A model generated the notes under the pieces. That model searched no databases, was not told where the DNA came from, and was given only the letters and a program-made list of their open reading frames with translations. From positions 4,836,001 to 4,900,000 of the forward strand of contig JARFIW010000139.1 in assembly GCA_036346225.1 (NCBI GenBank): DNA of 64,000 nt, read 5' to 3'. This DNA is from Platerodrilus igneus (taxonomy: Eukaryota > Arthropoda > Insecta > Coleoptera > Lycidae). Both the position numbers and the translations under genes were made by a program. Positions 31,849 through 44,100 of the stretch are shown piece by piece (position 1 is the stretch's first letter; every line of letters begins with the position of its first letter).

Positions 31849-34659
31849 TTGATTGTGCCTGCATTAGCTTATCCTTTTCTACTAGGTGTTGATTTCTGTA
31901 AACTTTTTAATCTGTCACTTTATTTCCAGGATTTTTCATGGCAAACCTCTATTAAAACAAATTCTTGTGCTTCTACAGGAATATCTAACAAAATATCTCT
32001 TACTGATTCCCAAAATATAACTCTTAACGCTACAATTGACAAATTTCGCAAACTTAATACCTCCGAACTTGGTTGCGTTACGACTGCAACACACGTTATG
32101 TCTACAGGTGATGCCCTCCCTTTTAAGCAACGTCAATATCCGTTATCGCCTGCATTACAAAAGCATTTACATGCTGAAATAGATAAAATGTTAGAATCTG
32201 GTGTTATCTCTCCCTCAAATTCACCCTGGACGTCTCCCGTATTACTAGTTCGGAAGAAGAATGACGAATGGCGTGTCTGTTTCGATGGCAGAAAGTTGAA
32301 TTCTGTGACTGTTTCAGACGCTTACCCTCTACCTAGAACTGACTCGATTTTAAGCCGGCTTCGAAACGCAAAATTTATGTCATCTATCGACCTTAGACAA
32401 GCTTTTTATCAGATACCTCTGGACCTATCTTCTCGTTAAAAAACTGCTTTTTGTGTTCTAGGCTGAGGTCATTTCGAATATAATTTTTTGCCATTTGGTC
32501 TCTGTAACGCTCCACAAACCCTACAACGTACTATGGATCAAACGTTAGGTCCTATCTTACATCAGGAACGTGCCTTTGTGTTTTTGGATGATATCTTAGT
32601 TATCTCAAGTTCTTTTGATGAACATATCGCCACATTAAATGAAGTTGCAGAACGTTTAAACGCAGCAGGTTTTAAGATAAACTGGGAAAAGTCTCAATTT
32701 TGTTGCTCATCCCTTACATTTCTTCGTTTTATTGTCGATGGAACTGGCCTACGAGCAGATCCTGCTAAAGTCGACGCTATTACTAAATTTAAAACACCTA
32801 AAACCGTTACCAAAATCAAACGTTTAATCGGAATGATTAGCTATTATCGCATCTTTCTACCCAATCTTTCAACTATATCTGCACCCATTACCGCTTTAAT
32901 TAAAAATAAAAATAAATCCCAAACTATCGAGTGGAATTTAGAATCCCAACAAGCTTTCGAACAAATTAAAACGTTAATCACTTCAGCACCTATCTTAATT
33001 TCACCCAATTTTGATGAAAAGTTTTATATACAAACCGATGCCTCGCTTACTGGTTTAGGTGCAATGTTGTTCCAGGTAAGCAATGGTTTAGAACATCCAA
33101 TCGCTTATGCAAGTCGTGCATTAACTTCTGCCGAACAAAAATACTCAGCTACCGAACGAGAATTATTGGGCGTTATCTTTGGCATCGAGAAATTTAGAGG
33201 ATATGTCGAAGGTACACACTTTACCGTAATCACTGATTGCGCAGCTCTCACGTGGCTTAATAACTTGAAACAGCCCGCAGGTCGTTTGGCAAGATGGAAC
33301 TTGCGTATATCTCAATTCACTTTTGACGTTAGGCATAGGCCTGGCAAATTAAATATCGTACCTGATGCCTTATCTCGTGATGTTGTTTCTCTTAACCTTC
33401 CAAATTTAATTCTGGATACCTGGTACCTCAAAATGATTAAAAAAGTTTCCGATAACCCCGATAAATTCCCTACCTTTCGTGTAACTAATAATAGACTATA
33501 TAAATTTGTATCTTCGTCTCCACATAAAATATCGAATATCCCTGAATGGAAACTGGTTGTGCCCACTGCAAACCGCAGTGAGGTGCTCAAATTAAGTCAC
33601 GATGATCCGATAGCTGCACACCTTGGTGTTACAAAAACTCTCGCTAAAATATCTGAATTATATTACTGGCCCACACTTAAGCAATCTGTTTGTCGCTATA
33701 TAAAAAACTGTAAAATTTGTGGTTCCCATAAGAGTTCGCAAGATGCTCGCCCTGGTTTAATGGGTAACTTTAAACGTGTATCTTATCCCTTTCAATTAAT
33801 TTCGCTTGACTTATTAGGACCTCTCCCCCGATCGAAAAGAGGTAACCAATATCTTTTAGTTGTCACCGATTGGTTTTCTAAATTTGTTATGGTGCAATCC
33901 TTACGTAAAGCTACTTCTGCAGCTATAATTAAATTCCTAGAACAAAATGTCTTTCTTATCTTTGGTGTCCCACAGATTATTCTTTGTGACAATGGGGCAC
34001 AATTTATCTCTAAAGATTTTCAGAATTTCGTTAAAAGTTACAAAGTACAAAAAATTTGGTTTAAAGCAAAATACCATCCCCAAGTAAACCCTACCGAAAG
34101 AGTAAATCGAGTTTTAATTACCGCTATCTCTTCCTATATTAATTCAGACCATACTACATGGGATGAACATATCTTTGAAATTGCTCAAGCTTTGCGTACA
34201 TCTAAACACGAAGCAACCCAATTCACTCCGTCATTTCTTGTTTTTGGAAGATATACCCCAATCGATGGGAGTTACTATGGTTTAGTGCCTGACGATACTA
34301 ACGTAATTGAATTTGACGATAAAGTACGTTGGGACAAAGACCAACAGTCATTACCTTCTATCTTTAACGACGTTAGAAAAAATTTGTTAAAAGCTTACGA
34401 AAAGAGCAAGGACCACTATAACTTACGTAAACGAAATATTTCCTTCGCCTTGGGCGAACAAGTTTGGAAAAAGAATTATGTCTTATCGGATGCATCTAAG
34501 AAATTCTCTTCAAAATTAGCCCCTAAATTTATTCTTTGTAAAGTCATTCGTGTCATTAGTCCCCTTATCTACGAACTTCAGGATGCTGAAGGAAAACGCC
34601 AAGGCAGGTGGCATATTAAAGACCTTAAGCCATTCTCTGCTGACCCAAATGCTAGTTAA
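31849..34659 (+). pseudogene. Gypsy Pol: RT, RNase H, integrase
   Basis: One frame except for two stops close together (TAA 32437, TGA 32464) between RT blocks 2 and 3. RT: YPLSPALQKHLHAEIDKMLE, WRVCFDGRKLNSVTV, MSSIDLRQAFYQIPL (first Asp), FVFLDDILVISSSFDEH (F-L-D-D). RNase H: FYIQTDASLTGLGAMLFQ, YSATERELLGVIFGIEKF, VITDCAALTWLNNL. Integrase: an HHCC zinc domain (HDDP...H...CKICGSH), then LISLDLLGPLPRSKRGNQYL, IILCDNGAQFISKDFQNFVK, and Glu in NPTERVNRVL, so the DDE triad is complete. The last 723 codons, from 32488, are unbroken. Apart from the two stops the enzyme set looks complete. Confidence 0.93.
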
Positions 34660-36264
34660 GTTTTGCACGTTCCATTCTCCTCACGATTTACCTAATATTT
34701 TTCTGTTCTCACCATCAATTAGTATCTTTAATTACTTATTCCTTCTCTTATACACCTACGTTTTATACGTTTAACTCATTTACCTTAAACCCTTTGCTTC
34801 TGATTGACTTTTCCTTGACCATACCGTTAGATATATAACACTTCATCCTCTACACCCCCCAATATAACCTTGTTGTTTCATTTAATTAACCCGTGAACTT
34901 TTCCTACTATATATTATTTGGTTTTAGTATTTTTCTTACCATGGTTTAATTGTGTGGTAATTGTCGTAACTTTGGTTGAAATAACTCATTGAATTTTTAT
35001 GATTGGTTTTAGCTGATGTTGAGTGAATGCTTTCTTCTTTGGGCTCACATAGGACATGCACAGTCTATGCCATGGAAAGAAATAGTTCATATTCGCAGTT
35101 GCAAAAACTAGGATTGTCTATTCCTTGTGTTTTTCTTCTAAATTATTGTAGTCGCCCACATTATACTATAGCATTATTTGTTTTTTCTATTAAATCTACA
35201 TAACTTATAAACTTTTTTTTTTCATTGTTTTTTTTTGAACTTTGTGGTGAGGTGCTATTGCTTCTTATTGTTATCTTATTAAATTCTCAGTTGTTTTAGC
35301 ATATTGGGACAGTGTACCTGTATTTAAGTGCTTATAATTGGGCATTTTTGTGTGTTTAGGGTGCTACCGTTTTGAGGAACTACCTTAAAACAGTTTGTTT
35401 TTGTGTGTTTGTATCTGTAATGATACTTTTAAGTTGTTGTGTCAACTTTTGTCTGATTTTCTTATCGTAGTGGATGCACTCGTTAGGAAAATGATCGTAC
35501 TAGTTCTCTTAGGAGTCTAGTGAATTTTAAAAATGTGTATACCTTATCTTGTCGGATTAATATCGCAGGTGGTCCTTCAGACTGCGCTGTGTTTAACAGG
35601 GACAACTCTCTACCTTCTCTCGGACGCTTGTCCAAAAACTATACTTTTTTCTTATCCCGCTATCTCCGCTATGCCTTATTCTTCTTTCGGTGGACCTGTT
35701 CTTGTCCCGGAACACCCGTCTACCACATAAGAGTGATGTTCCCTCACTCCGAGCTACTAGTCACATTGGCTGGTTGAGTAGCGCTTTGCTATCCACCTTT
35801 TTCTCTGTCTCTTTTGCTCAATGCGAGCCCTTCCTCTACTTTCTTCTACCTGGAAGTGCCTCTAATGCATTCCAAAACCAACCTCCTTTCTACCGTTCCT
35901 ATTTCTCTACTGCCTTTTCATTTCTGTTAGTCACCGTGTGGTTGCGCGGGAGATTTTCACAGACACCTGAACCTCGTCTTTGCGAATCTTTCGTAAGGTC
36001 ATGCGGTGCCGCTGTCAGTGCGTGGGCACTGGCAGTGAAGGTATGTATGAGTGGATGTGTATATCTTATATACCGTGTGGGTATCGGGTGATTGTTTCAC
36101 CGATATCAATTATCGCCGGGTGCAGGAATGCACCCAAATGCCTTTGCCGGTCCCTCGTGCCGTTTATTGCAAACGGACCTGCTTCACAGGTTTCTCTTTT
36201 TAGAGAGCACGAGTCAATCCCCATTTAAACGGCTCTACTGGAGCCACTCTAACTGTTACCTTAT
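34660..36264 (+). other. Gypsy 3' non-coding region, first part
   Basis: T-rich, no env gene. Short overlapping frames in 35520-36280 occur in several phases at once and show no signal peptide, cysteine pattern or transmembrane order expected of an envelope. They are treated as chance. Confidence 0.6.
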
Positions 36265-36660
36265 TCATTGTCTTGGGTAATAACTAGGCCAATACCTTTG
36301 TCTTCTTTATTATCTTTGATAATACCCTTAGTTTTAATATCGTTATCTTACCGATTACCTTTAGTAATAACCTTAGTTTAGTCTCGTTATCTTACCGACT
36401 ACCGTTAGTAATAACTTCGAGTTATTTCGCGTTATCTTACCGGTTATCTTTAGTAATAACTTTTGTTTAAATTCATGTTACCTTATCTACTATCTCTAAT
36501 AATCACTTTAGCTTAATATCGCGTTATCTTATCTAGTATCTCAAATATAACTAAAGCTTAATATCGTTATCTTGTCTATTACCTTTGAGGATAACAACTT
36601 AAGCTTAATATCATTATCTTATCTACTATCTTTAACAACAATTTGAGATCTTGTCTTATC
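36265..36660 (+). repeat. 45-base tandem repeat inside the Gypsy element
   Basis: About eight units of 43-47 bases, consensus near TTATCTTTAGTAATAACTTTAG followed by TTTAATATCGTTATCTTACC. Neighbouring units differ at several positions. It lies between pol and the 3' LTR. Confidence 0.85.
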
Positions 36661-37311
36661 TTTTTATCGTCCTAACGTGTGGTATCTATGACCAGACGTG
36701 GGAATTATTTTTTTTTGATATTTAAGTGAAAAAGCTAACCCGATATAAAAATGTAATTTGTCAGGTTAGCATATAAGGATTTAGTAGGGGGTACTTTTGA
36801 TAAATTTGTTGATTCACAACTATGTCATGGACAAGTTTTAAATGTGCATCGTTAGAAAACCAAAGTACCAGTAACAAAATTTGCTAGAGTGCAGAGTGAC
36901 TCACTCTATGAACATTTTTAAATTTGAGCACTTCTTGCGAAAAGAAGAATAGTTTTGATGCAACACTCATGTGTGTTCGCACGTAAAAACTTTAATGTTA
37001 GTTTTAGTTTCGATAGGTTTAGATAGTTTAGGCGACTTGTCGCATCTGTTTTAGTTTAAGTAGTGTTTCATGCTCCCCGACAAATTTGTGCTGTCGATAA
37101 TTAGTGTAGTCAAAGACTATCGGGCTACCTATTCCGTTTCCTGGTACTTCGGTAGACGTGTTATCGGTCAAAAAACCAGGTGGCGCCTTATATAAACATT
37201 TTGTAGGTTTAAGTTAGGTTTTATATAGGGTAGTTAGGACTTAGATTTTAAGCTGTTACTGTGCTAACAGACTTTTCTTTTTAAGTTTTTCTTTTGTGGC
37301 TTTGTCGCGAT
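36661..37311 (+). other. Gypsy 3' non-coding region, second part
   Basis: No gene. A polypurine tract is expected directly before 37312, but the bases there are CTTTTGTGGCTTTGTCGCGAT. A TGGCGCC identical to the primer-binding core occurs at about 37180. Confidence 0.6.
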
Positions 37312-38153
37312 TGTTACGTGCCAAATTGGCACTTAAACATTGTTATTAGGTTAGTTTGATGTGCGGGAGTTTCGCGCCATAATTTCAAAAGACGCGGTGC
37401 GCGGGAATTTTAATAGACTAGGCGTGTACTTCCGTTACGTCATAGTGCACTTGCGCAGATCGTGCGACTCTAGAGGAGTGGACGAATAAGTTCGCGCCAA
37501 TGGGAAAAAGACAGAAATAGTGGGAAGTTTCCTGTTCTCTATAACGTGGCTGTTTGCCTTGGTTCTTCGAGTGAAGTGGTCGCTTTGAGGTATCGTATCG
37601 TGCTTATCTTTACCTATGTAGATTTCCTTGCTTGATTATCTTTTGTTTGTCTACCTTTACCTAGTATTCCTGCCCGATCCCTGCATAGGTAGGAGAATTT
37701 GCAGCCACCGAGGCTAACCGTATCCACGACCCCAGATGAGCCGGATGTCCATGCTCAGCCAACAGCCCGGAGCGGAGCCCTGAGTGCCGGTCCGAACGCT
37801 TTGGAATAGCGTCGGCGTATCAACTTTAACCCCGAGACATATTTATCTAATAATTAATTTATTACCTTTTGTTTTAAATTCTTAAATTTTCCGAAGTATT
37901 GCGCAATATAAATTTTATATCGGTGACGTCACGGTAGTTGGCAACGCGGAATCTGTAATAAGGTTCGCGCTTCCGGCCGCCAGGGCGTTGCATTGCTTTC
38001 GTATTCATTGCGCTTGCGCGATGTATTTATGAACTCTTAAACTGTATTACCGACTTCGTAAACTGTTTTATCGACCATATAAATGTATCACCAATTGAAT
38101 TGTAATACGTAATACGTAATACTATTACGTAATACGTCGAATTAAATTGTAAT
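37312..38153 (+). repeat. 3' LTR, 842 bases
   Basis: Matches 28552-29395 nearly throughout. Examples of differences: TTTCGCGCC for TTTGGCGCC, GAGGAGTGG for GAGGGGTGG, GCGCGATG for GCTCGATG, and a different count of TACGTAA units. Confidence 0.95.
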
Positions 38154-38335
38154 ATTAGAAGCAGAGATAGGAAAAAAGAGAAGAAGAGGCAGACCTAGGT
38201 TAGACTACTGCACACAGATAGTAAAAGATGTAGGCTGTAGGGGTTTCAGGGAGATGTGTAGGCAAGCCCAGAATAGAAATCAATGGAGGTACGCATCCAA
38301 CCAATCCCAAGATGGATAAATTAATGACGAAAAAA
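38154..38335 (+). pseudogene. RTE C-terminus, third part
   Basis: After the duplicated ATTAG the RTE frame resumes: GKKRRRGRPRLDYCTQIVKD, then GFREMCRQAQNRNQWRYASN QSQDG and a TAA. The basic GRPRxDY block is the usual RTE end. The usual (GAT)n tail is not clear here. Confidence 0.85.
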
Positions 38336-38569
38336 GTAACTGTACTTAAACATGATGATTATTATAAGCAACTATAAGTATTGGTTGGGCAATATTCTCG
38401 AATAATGTTAAGTGTGTGAAAGGATTTACTGGAAAACCATTATTTCGGCAAATGTCTAAGTGTTGGGGGATCTTGGTAGCCACAGTTTGCTTACCTCCCT
38501 TCACAACCACTAAAGGACGGAGAAATAGGGCGTATAACTGTAAAACGATAGAAGGTGATCGAACTGCAT
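38336..38569. other. Unassigned sequence between RTE copies
   Basis: No frame or repeat was recognised. It may be target DNA between two RTE insertions. Confidence 0.4.
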
Positions 38570-39046
38570 CTAACAAGAAAGAACAGCGCCTATGAGGAAA
38601 GGCAACAAACATAGAACAAGAAGAAAATTGTTGAAAGCATATGTGTGGAGCAAACCACAGTATGCCTATGAAATACAGGCAGTCTGAAACGCAGACAGAA
38701 AAACGATAGCAGCCTTTTGAAATGCTGTGCTTCAGATGTATGAGGACGATAGCATGGACACACAAAGATAATAACAAATAAGTTATAGAAATAGTAGGGG
38801 AACAAGGATATCTGGGGAAAAAGAGAAATAGAAGGGCGGAATACGTTCTAAGGCATTTTGGGGAATAGTATGGGATAAATTACAAGCAGAGATAGGAAAA
38901 AAGAGGTAGATGTAGACCTAGATGAGATAGTTATAGATGCAAACTGTGCAAATTTCAGGGAAATCTGTAGGTTAGTTCAGAATAGGAAACAATGATGGTA
39001 CGCGTCTAACCAGTTCTAGGACTGAAGACCTAATGATGATGATGAT
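38570..39046 (+). mobile_element. Second RTE copy, 5'-truncated and decayed
   Basis: Aligns to 28250-28550 plus the RTE end: ACAAACATAGAACAAGAAG, CATATGTGTGGAGCA, GAAATGCTGTGCTTCAGA, then GGAAAAAAGAGGTAGATGTAG and the tail GACTGAAGACCTAATGATGATG. It is much more diverged than the nested copy. Confidence 0.8.
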
Positions 39047-39271
39047 AGATATGTGGCTATTGTTCAAGAAAAGCTACCTAATGAAGAGTTTAGAATGACG
39101 AAATTAAAAAGCATGGACACAGCAAAAAAGGTTTTTCAAGTAGATGAGAACGACATATTTGAAGTGAAAAAATGTGATGTTATAGCTATTTTCCCTAATC
39201 CAGAAATTCAGCAAAGTGGTGCAAGACTAAAGTATATTTTTTCAAAAACTGTTAATGTGTATGAAAAATAA
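39047..39271 (+). CDS. Possible terminal exon of an unknown gene
   Basis: The frame reads RYVAIVQEKLPNEEFRMTKL, ENDIFEVKKCDVIAIFPNPE, and ends SKTVNVYEK at a TAA. It is entered directly from the (GAT)n RTE tail, so the ATG at 39053 need not be a real start. Composition is that of a real soluble protein, not AT-rich noise. The pattern (aromatic/charged block, 'DI..vk.cDvi.i.p.P', C-terminal '..v..v.eK') resembles the C-terminal end of uncharacterised insect proteins often linked to transposons, but I cannot name it. A likely poly(A) signal (AATAAA) lies at about 39364. Confidence 0.35.
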   Translation, partial: RYVAIVQEKLPNEEFRMTKLKSMDTAKKVFQVDENDIFEVKKCDVIAIFPNPEIQQSGARLKYIFSKTVNVYEK

Positions 39272-40950
39272 CTTTCTTAAATTTGTTTAGTGTTTTCTAC
39301 AAATTAATTTCATATGATTATTATCTGTTTAAATAGTTTTGTATGAAATGTATTGTAACTATAATAAACTGGTTTAGAGATTTCTTTAAGAACAATAATT
39401 TTAATCTTATAAAAAAACCTGGAACTCCAGCATAAAATAAATGATTTTATTTCTTATGGGATTAGTTTGATTATCTCATTTAGTTTATAGTATTTTTGTA
39501 TTATTTATCAATTTCACCCCAAGAGGGTCGGTTTGTTAACTTTTTTCTGTCTGACCAAAAGTTTCAGGGGCTAAAATGATAACATGTATAACAGTGTTAA
39601 GTAATTTTAAGCTATTTCCAAAGGCTTATCAAAGTAGCCCCAAATTCAGTATAAGATTGATAACAACTTATAATTGATTCCTCATGAATTCTTAATTTTT
39701 AAATCCAATTCAGTAGGTTCTCTTTAAAGTAAACCAAATTAACTTTATATAATGTCAGTTACATTTGGAATTCTCGTAAAAATATCAAAATGGTTAACAA
39801 AAAACAACATTTTGTGATCAATCTCACTCCTGCTGACGGTAAAGAAAAGCTTGGCAAATCAAATTTAGTTCAAATGCATGTTAATACGTAACACCAGAAT
39901 TTGAAGAAGCATCGATGTAACCAAGCAATTGCTATTCAGACATTTCTGAAGGGTTTTAAAACTTAATTTACTATAATATCTATCCATCTTCTACTTCAAA
40001 CAATATTTCTACAATAATTAAACTTGCTCTGCATTGCAATGGTTAATTTGAGTGTATCCTGTGGTTAAAAATTTAAATGAACCACGATACTCATCTTGCT
40101 TGTTTATTTATACATTCTATCCCACCATGGCATGGAATAAAGTGATAAGAGAGAGCATGAGTTGCAGCTTCTTTAATAGCATCAATTCGAATATCATCCT
40201 TTTCCCCATGAAAAACAAATGTAAATTAAAAATTAATTTAGCTGTAATTTTTTTGGTCTACTGTTTCAGTTATAAGCCAAATAAAACTTTTCTTTGGAAG
40301 GAAAAAATATTATTCCTATTATTATATTTTTGATTGGGAAAGATTCCCACACATCTTCAAATAAAATACCGATATGCCGTCTATATTTATAAACACCATA
40401 AACCACGTACATAAAAAAATATAAAAATTTGTCGCTTATAAATTAAATTCTACAAACTGCCAAGTTCAAAATTTTTTAAACAATTTACATATAATAAATC
40501 ATAAATCTAACAGATAAATTAGTCCTTTAACTTGGCCGCCACCTAAATAAACAGGTGGCATAATACTTATATATTCAATTTTATTGGCAAATATGCAGCT
40601 TTTCTGGAAACTTTTCTCATTCTAATTTCCCAATAAATAATAAGTAAAAATATAAATTTAAAATCGCTAACACTGAAGTTTGTGTTATCATTTACCAAGG
40701 TTACTGATAGCCAACGGTATTCTACAAACAGACAAAAGATAATCGCCCTTCCTTCTCGCCACACTATTTCAAAAGTTGGGCATAAAGGTCAAAAACATTC
40801 AGACGGCACGGCGTAAAACCTTTAAAAATGTTAAGCACGTAGACGCTATTAATGATCCTAATCTAATACAGTTTAAGCTTCTGAAATTTAGGGTAATTAA
40901 AAACAATCTGGACATATGATGGTGCAACTGGGATCAAAACAAAATATTTT
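39272..40950. other. AT-rich intergenic region
   Basis: No recognised gene. Short frames at 40052-40333 and 40567-40764 look like chance. Confidence 0.5.
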
Positions 40951-41601
40951 TTTATTCAAATATCGGCGGGGGCGTTTTCTTGACGTCACGATTTGACGCT
41001 TGGCATACCACCGAATTGACAGTGGGCGAAATAATCAGGTGTAAAACTAGCTTAGTTATAAAGGGGGAAGGTATTGTGTATGGTCTTATGGTATACCAGA
41101 CACGACGGAGTATAATCAAGTAGAAACAATGAAACGTGTAAAACAATCAACATACCTATTCATTGCATTGTTGTCATTACAAGTCCGTTTGGGAAGAACA
41201 CTAGAGCACAAATATAACATGACATTTATAACGCAACATACAGATATTTTACCGAATTTTCACGTACCGACACTAATTTTATATGCCACAGACTGACTTC
41301 GTTTAGTTAACAGATTTACGAACACAAATATAGATGTACTTTGGTAGAGTTTCGTCATGTGAAAGTGCGATTTTAGCGCAACAAGTTGTGAACTAAAAAT
41401 ATTCCTCCTTTATTACTACACCTGACATCTATTAATTTTATTCTTAATCACGTACACCTGCTACAGAAAACTTGTAAAATATCTCAATTGCTAGCAATTG
41501 TACATAGGTTGGTTTTGTACTTCTGGTTACCACGACAGATGACATTGCTAAAGACTCAGAACTAATTCTGTGATTCTGTTGTAATTTGCTTGTATCCAAG
41601 T
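40951..41601 (+). promoter_or_regulatory. Probable Ate1 upstream region with CRE-like palindrome
   Basis: GC rises just here (GGCGGGGGCG at about 40965), followed by TGACGTCA at 40981-40988, a perfect cAMP-response-element palindrome. The Ate1 ATG is 615 bases downstream. A link to Ate1 is inference from position only; it could serve a divergent gene on the left. Confidence 0.3.
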
Positions 41602-41710
41602 ATGACGAGCGAAATTAATTTAGAAAAAATTAGCATAGTTCACTGGTATCCTGAATTGGAAAAACACAAATGTGGATATTGTAAAAAAGAAAATAGTGCA
41701 GTGTCTTATG
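41602..41710 (+). CDS. Ate1: Arginyl-tRNA--protein transferase, exon 1
   Basis: ATG 41602 opens MTSEINLEKISIVHWYPELE, then HKCGYCKKENSAVSYG. It ends one base into a Gly codon before GTAATA. The enzyme moves Arg from arginyl-tRNA to N-terminal Asp or Glu (or oxidised Cys) of proteins, marking them for N-degron degradation in cytosol and nucleus. CGYCK is the first Cys pair of the conserved N-terminal domain, which in this family has a Cys cluster. Intron 1 is only 43 bases (41711-41753) with a clean GT...TTTTTAG. The start is the first ATG and fits the usual short lead before the Cys pair. Confidence 0.93.
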
Positions 41711-41746
41711 GTAATAAGTTTTTTAAATTAGTGAGGTTATGTTTAA

Positions 41747-42626
<880 letters not shown>

Positions 42627-44100
42627 TCCAGAATGTAGCTTGCATTGTGCGCATTTCAACCAAGCAAAATAATGTTCCAAAAGGTTCACACTATCCATAA
42701 ATAATAGAGCGGCCAAATGCTGAAGCCTAGGGATACCGAAAAATGGCCCAAGAATGTAGCTTGCATTGTGCGAATTTCGATCAAGTAAAGTAATGTCCCG
42801 AATTATTCGCAGTATCCATAAATAGTAGAGCAGCCAAATGCTGAGACATAGGGATACCGAAAAATGGCTCGAGGATGTAGCTTGCATTGTGCGGATTTCA
42901 ACCAAGTAAAATAATGTTCCAAATGATTCACAGTATCCATAAATAATAGAGCAGCCAAATGCCGAGGCATAGGGATACCGAAAAATGGCCCGATGATGTA
43001 GCTTGCATTGTGCGAATATCAACCAAGTAAAATAATGTTCCAAATGGATCACAGTATCCATAAGTAATAGAACTGCCAAATGCTGAATCGTAGGGATACC
43101 AAAAAATGGTCCGAAGGTGTAGCTTGCATTGTGTGAATTTCAACCAAGTAAAATAATGTTCCAAATGATTCACAGTATCCATAAATAATAAAGCAGCCAA
43201 ATGCTGAGGTGTGGGATATCGAAAAATGGCCCGAGGATGTAGCTTGCGTTGTGCGAATCTCAACCACATAAAATATTGTTCCAAATGGATCACATTATCC
43301 ATAAATAATAGAACTGCCAAATGCTGAGTCGTAGGGATACCAAAAAATGGTCCGAAGGTGTAGCTTGCGTTGTGTGAATTTCAACCAAGTAAAATAATAT
43401 TCCAAATGATTCACAGCCAAATGCTGAGGCGTAGGGAAACCGAAAAATGGCCCGAGGATGTAGCTTGCATTGTGCAAATTTCAACCAAGTAAAATAATGT
43501 TCCAAATGATTTACAGTATCCATTAATAATAGAGCAGCCAAATGCTGAGGCGTAGGGATACCGAAAAATGGCCCGAGGATGTAGCTTGCATTGTGTGAAT
43601 TTCAACCAAGTAAAATAATGTTCCAAATGTTTACAGTATCCATAAATAATAGACCAGCCAAATGCTGAGGCATAGGGATACCGAAAAATGGTTCGAGGAT
43701 GTAGCTTGCATTGTGCTGATATCAACTAAGTAAAATAATGTTCCGAATGGTTCATAGTATCTATAAATAATAGAACAGCAAAATGCTGAGGCGTTAGGAT
43801 ACCGAAAAATGGTCCAAGGATGTAGTTTGCATTCAGCGAATTTCAATCTAAGTATACACAGTATCATGGAATGTTTTAAGATATTGGGTGTCAACTGTTT
43901 TTTGAATCGCTGGAACATTATTTTACTTCGTTGAAATTCGCACAATGCAAGCTACATCATCGGGCCATTTTTCGGTATCCCTATGCCTTAGCATTTGGCT
44001 ACTGTATTATTTATGGATACTGTGTAGCATTTTGGACATTATTTTACTTGGTTGAAATTTGCACAATGCCAAACTAACATCCTCCGACCATTTTTGGTAT
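42627..44100. repeat. 121-base satellite array with inverted end
   Basis: Ten or so direct units start near 42629, 42749, 42871, 42992, 43113, 43233, 43354, 43454, 43575, 43695 and 43816, a period of 120-121 bases with one 100-base unit. Each reads GATGTAGCTTGCATTGTG, then a segment ending ATGGCCCG. After a junction at 43850-43905 about one and a half more units follow in inverted orientation to 44100. Minus-strand open frames here are translations of the repeat. 121 is not a multiple of three, so the frame rotates. No gene is implied. Confidence 0.95.

Larger units (their letters stand above)
28552..38153 (+). mobile_element. Ty3/Gypsy LTR retrotransposon, 9.6 kb, with both LTRs
   Basis: Two LTRs in the same orientation (28552-29395 and 37312-38153) bracket gag-pol. 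The 5-base duplication ATTAG lies on both sides (28547-28551 and 38154-38158). A primer-binding site TGGCGCCCTAATGTG starts at 29401. Gene order is gag, zinc knuckle, protease, RT, RNase H, integrase, the Gypsy order. Long non-coding stretches lie before gag (0.7 kb) and after pol (2.6 kb). Several stops and frame changes make it non-autonomous. Confidence 0.95.
17110..38335 (+). mobile_element. RTE-clade retrotransposon, split by two insertions
   Basis: One RTE element lies in three pieces: 17110-19325, 27759-28551 and 38154-38335. The protein frame stops at ...SLYKEQ (19324) and resumes at TAVIELEQERREV (27763). It stops again at HEEIVRNI (28546) and resumes with the basic GKKRRRGRPRLDY block (about 38170). 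The gaps are exactly filled by a CR1-clade element and by a Gypsy element with a 5-base target duplication. This makes the RTE the oldest member of the nest. Its body also carries frame changes of its own. Confidence 0.85.

Noticed and set aside
35520..36280. Cluster of + strand frames after Gypsy pol, considered as an envelope gene
   Set aside because: Three frames are open at once, with no signal peptide, cleavage site, Cys pattern or ordered membrane anchor.
38346..38805. Two minus-strand frames of 71-143 codons
   Set aside because: Antisense of the decayed second RTE copy and neighbouring sequence.
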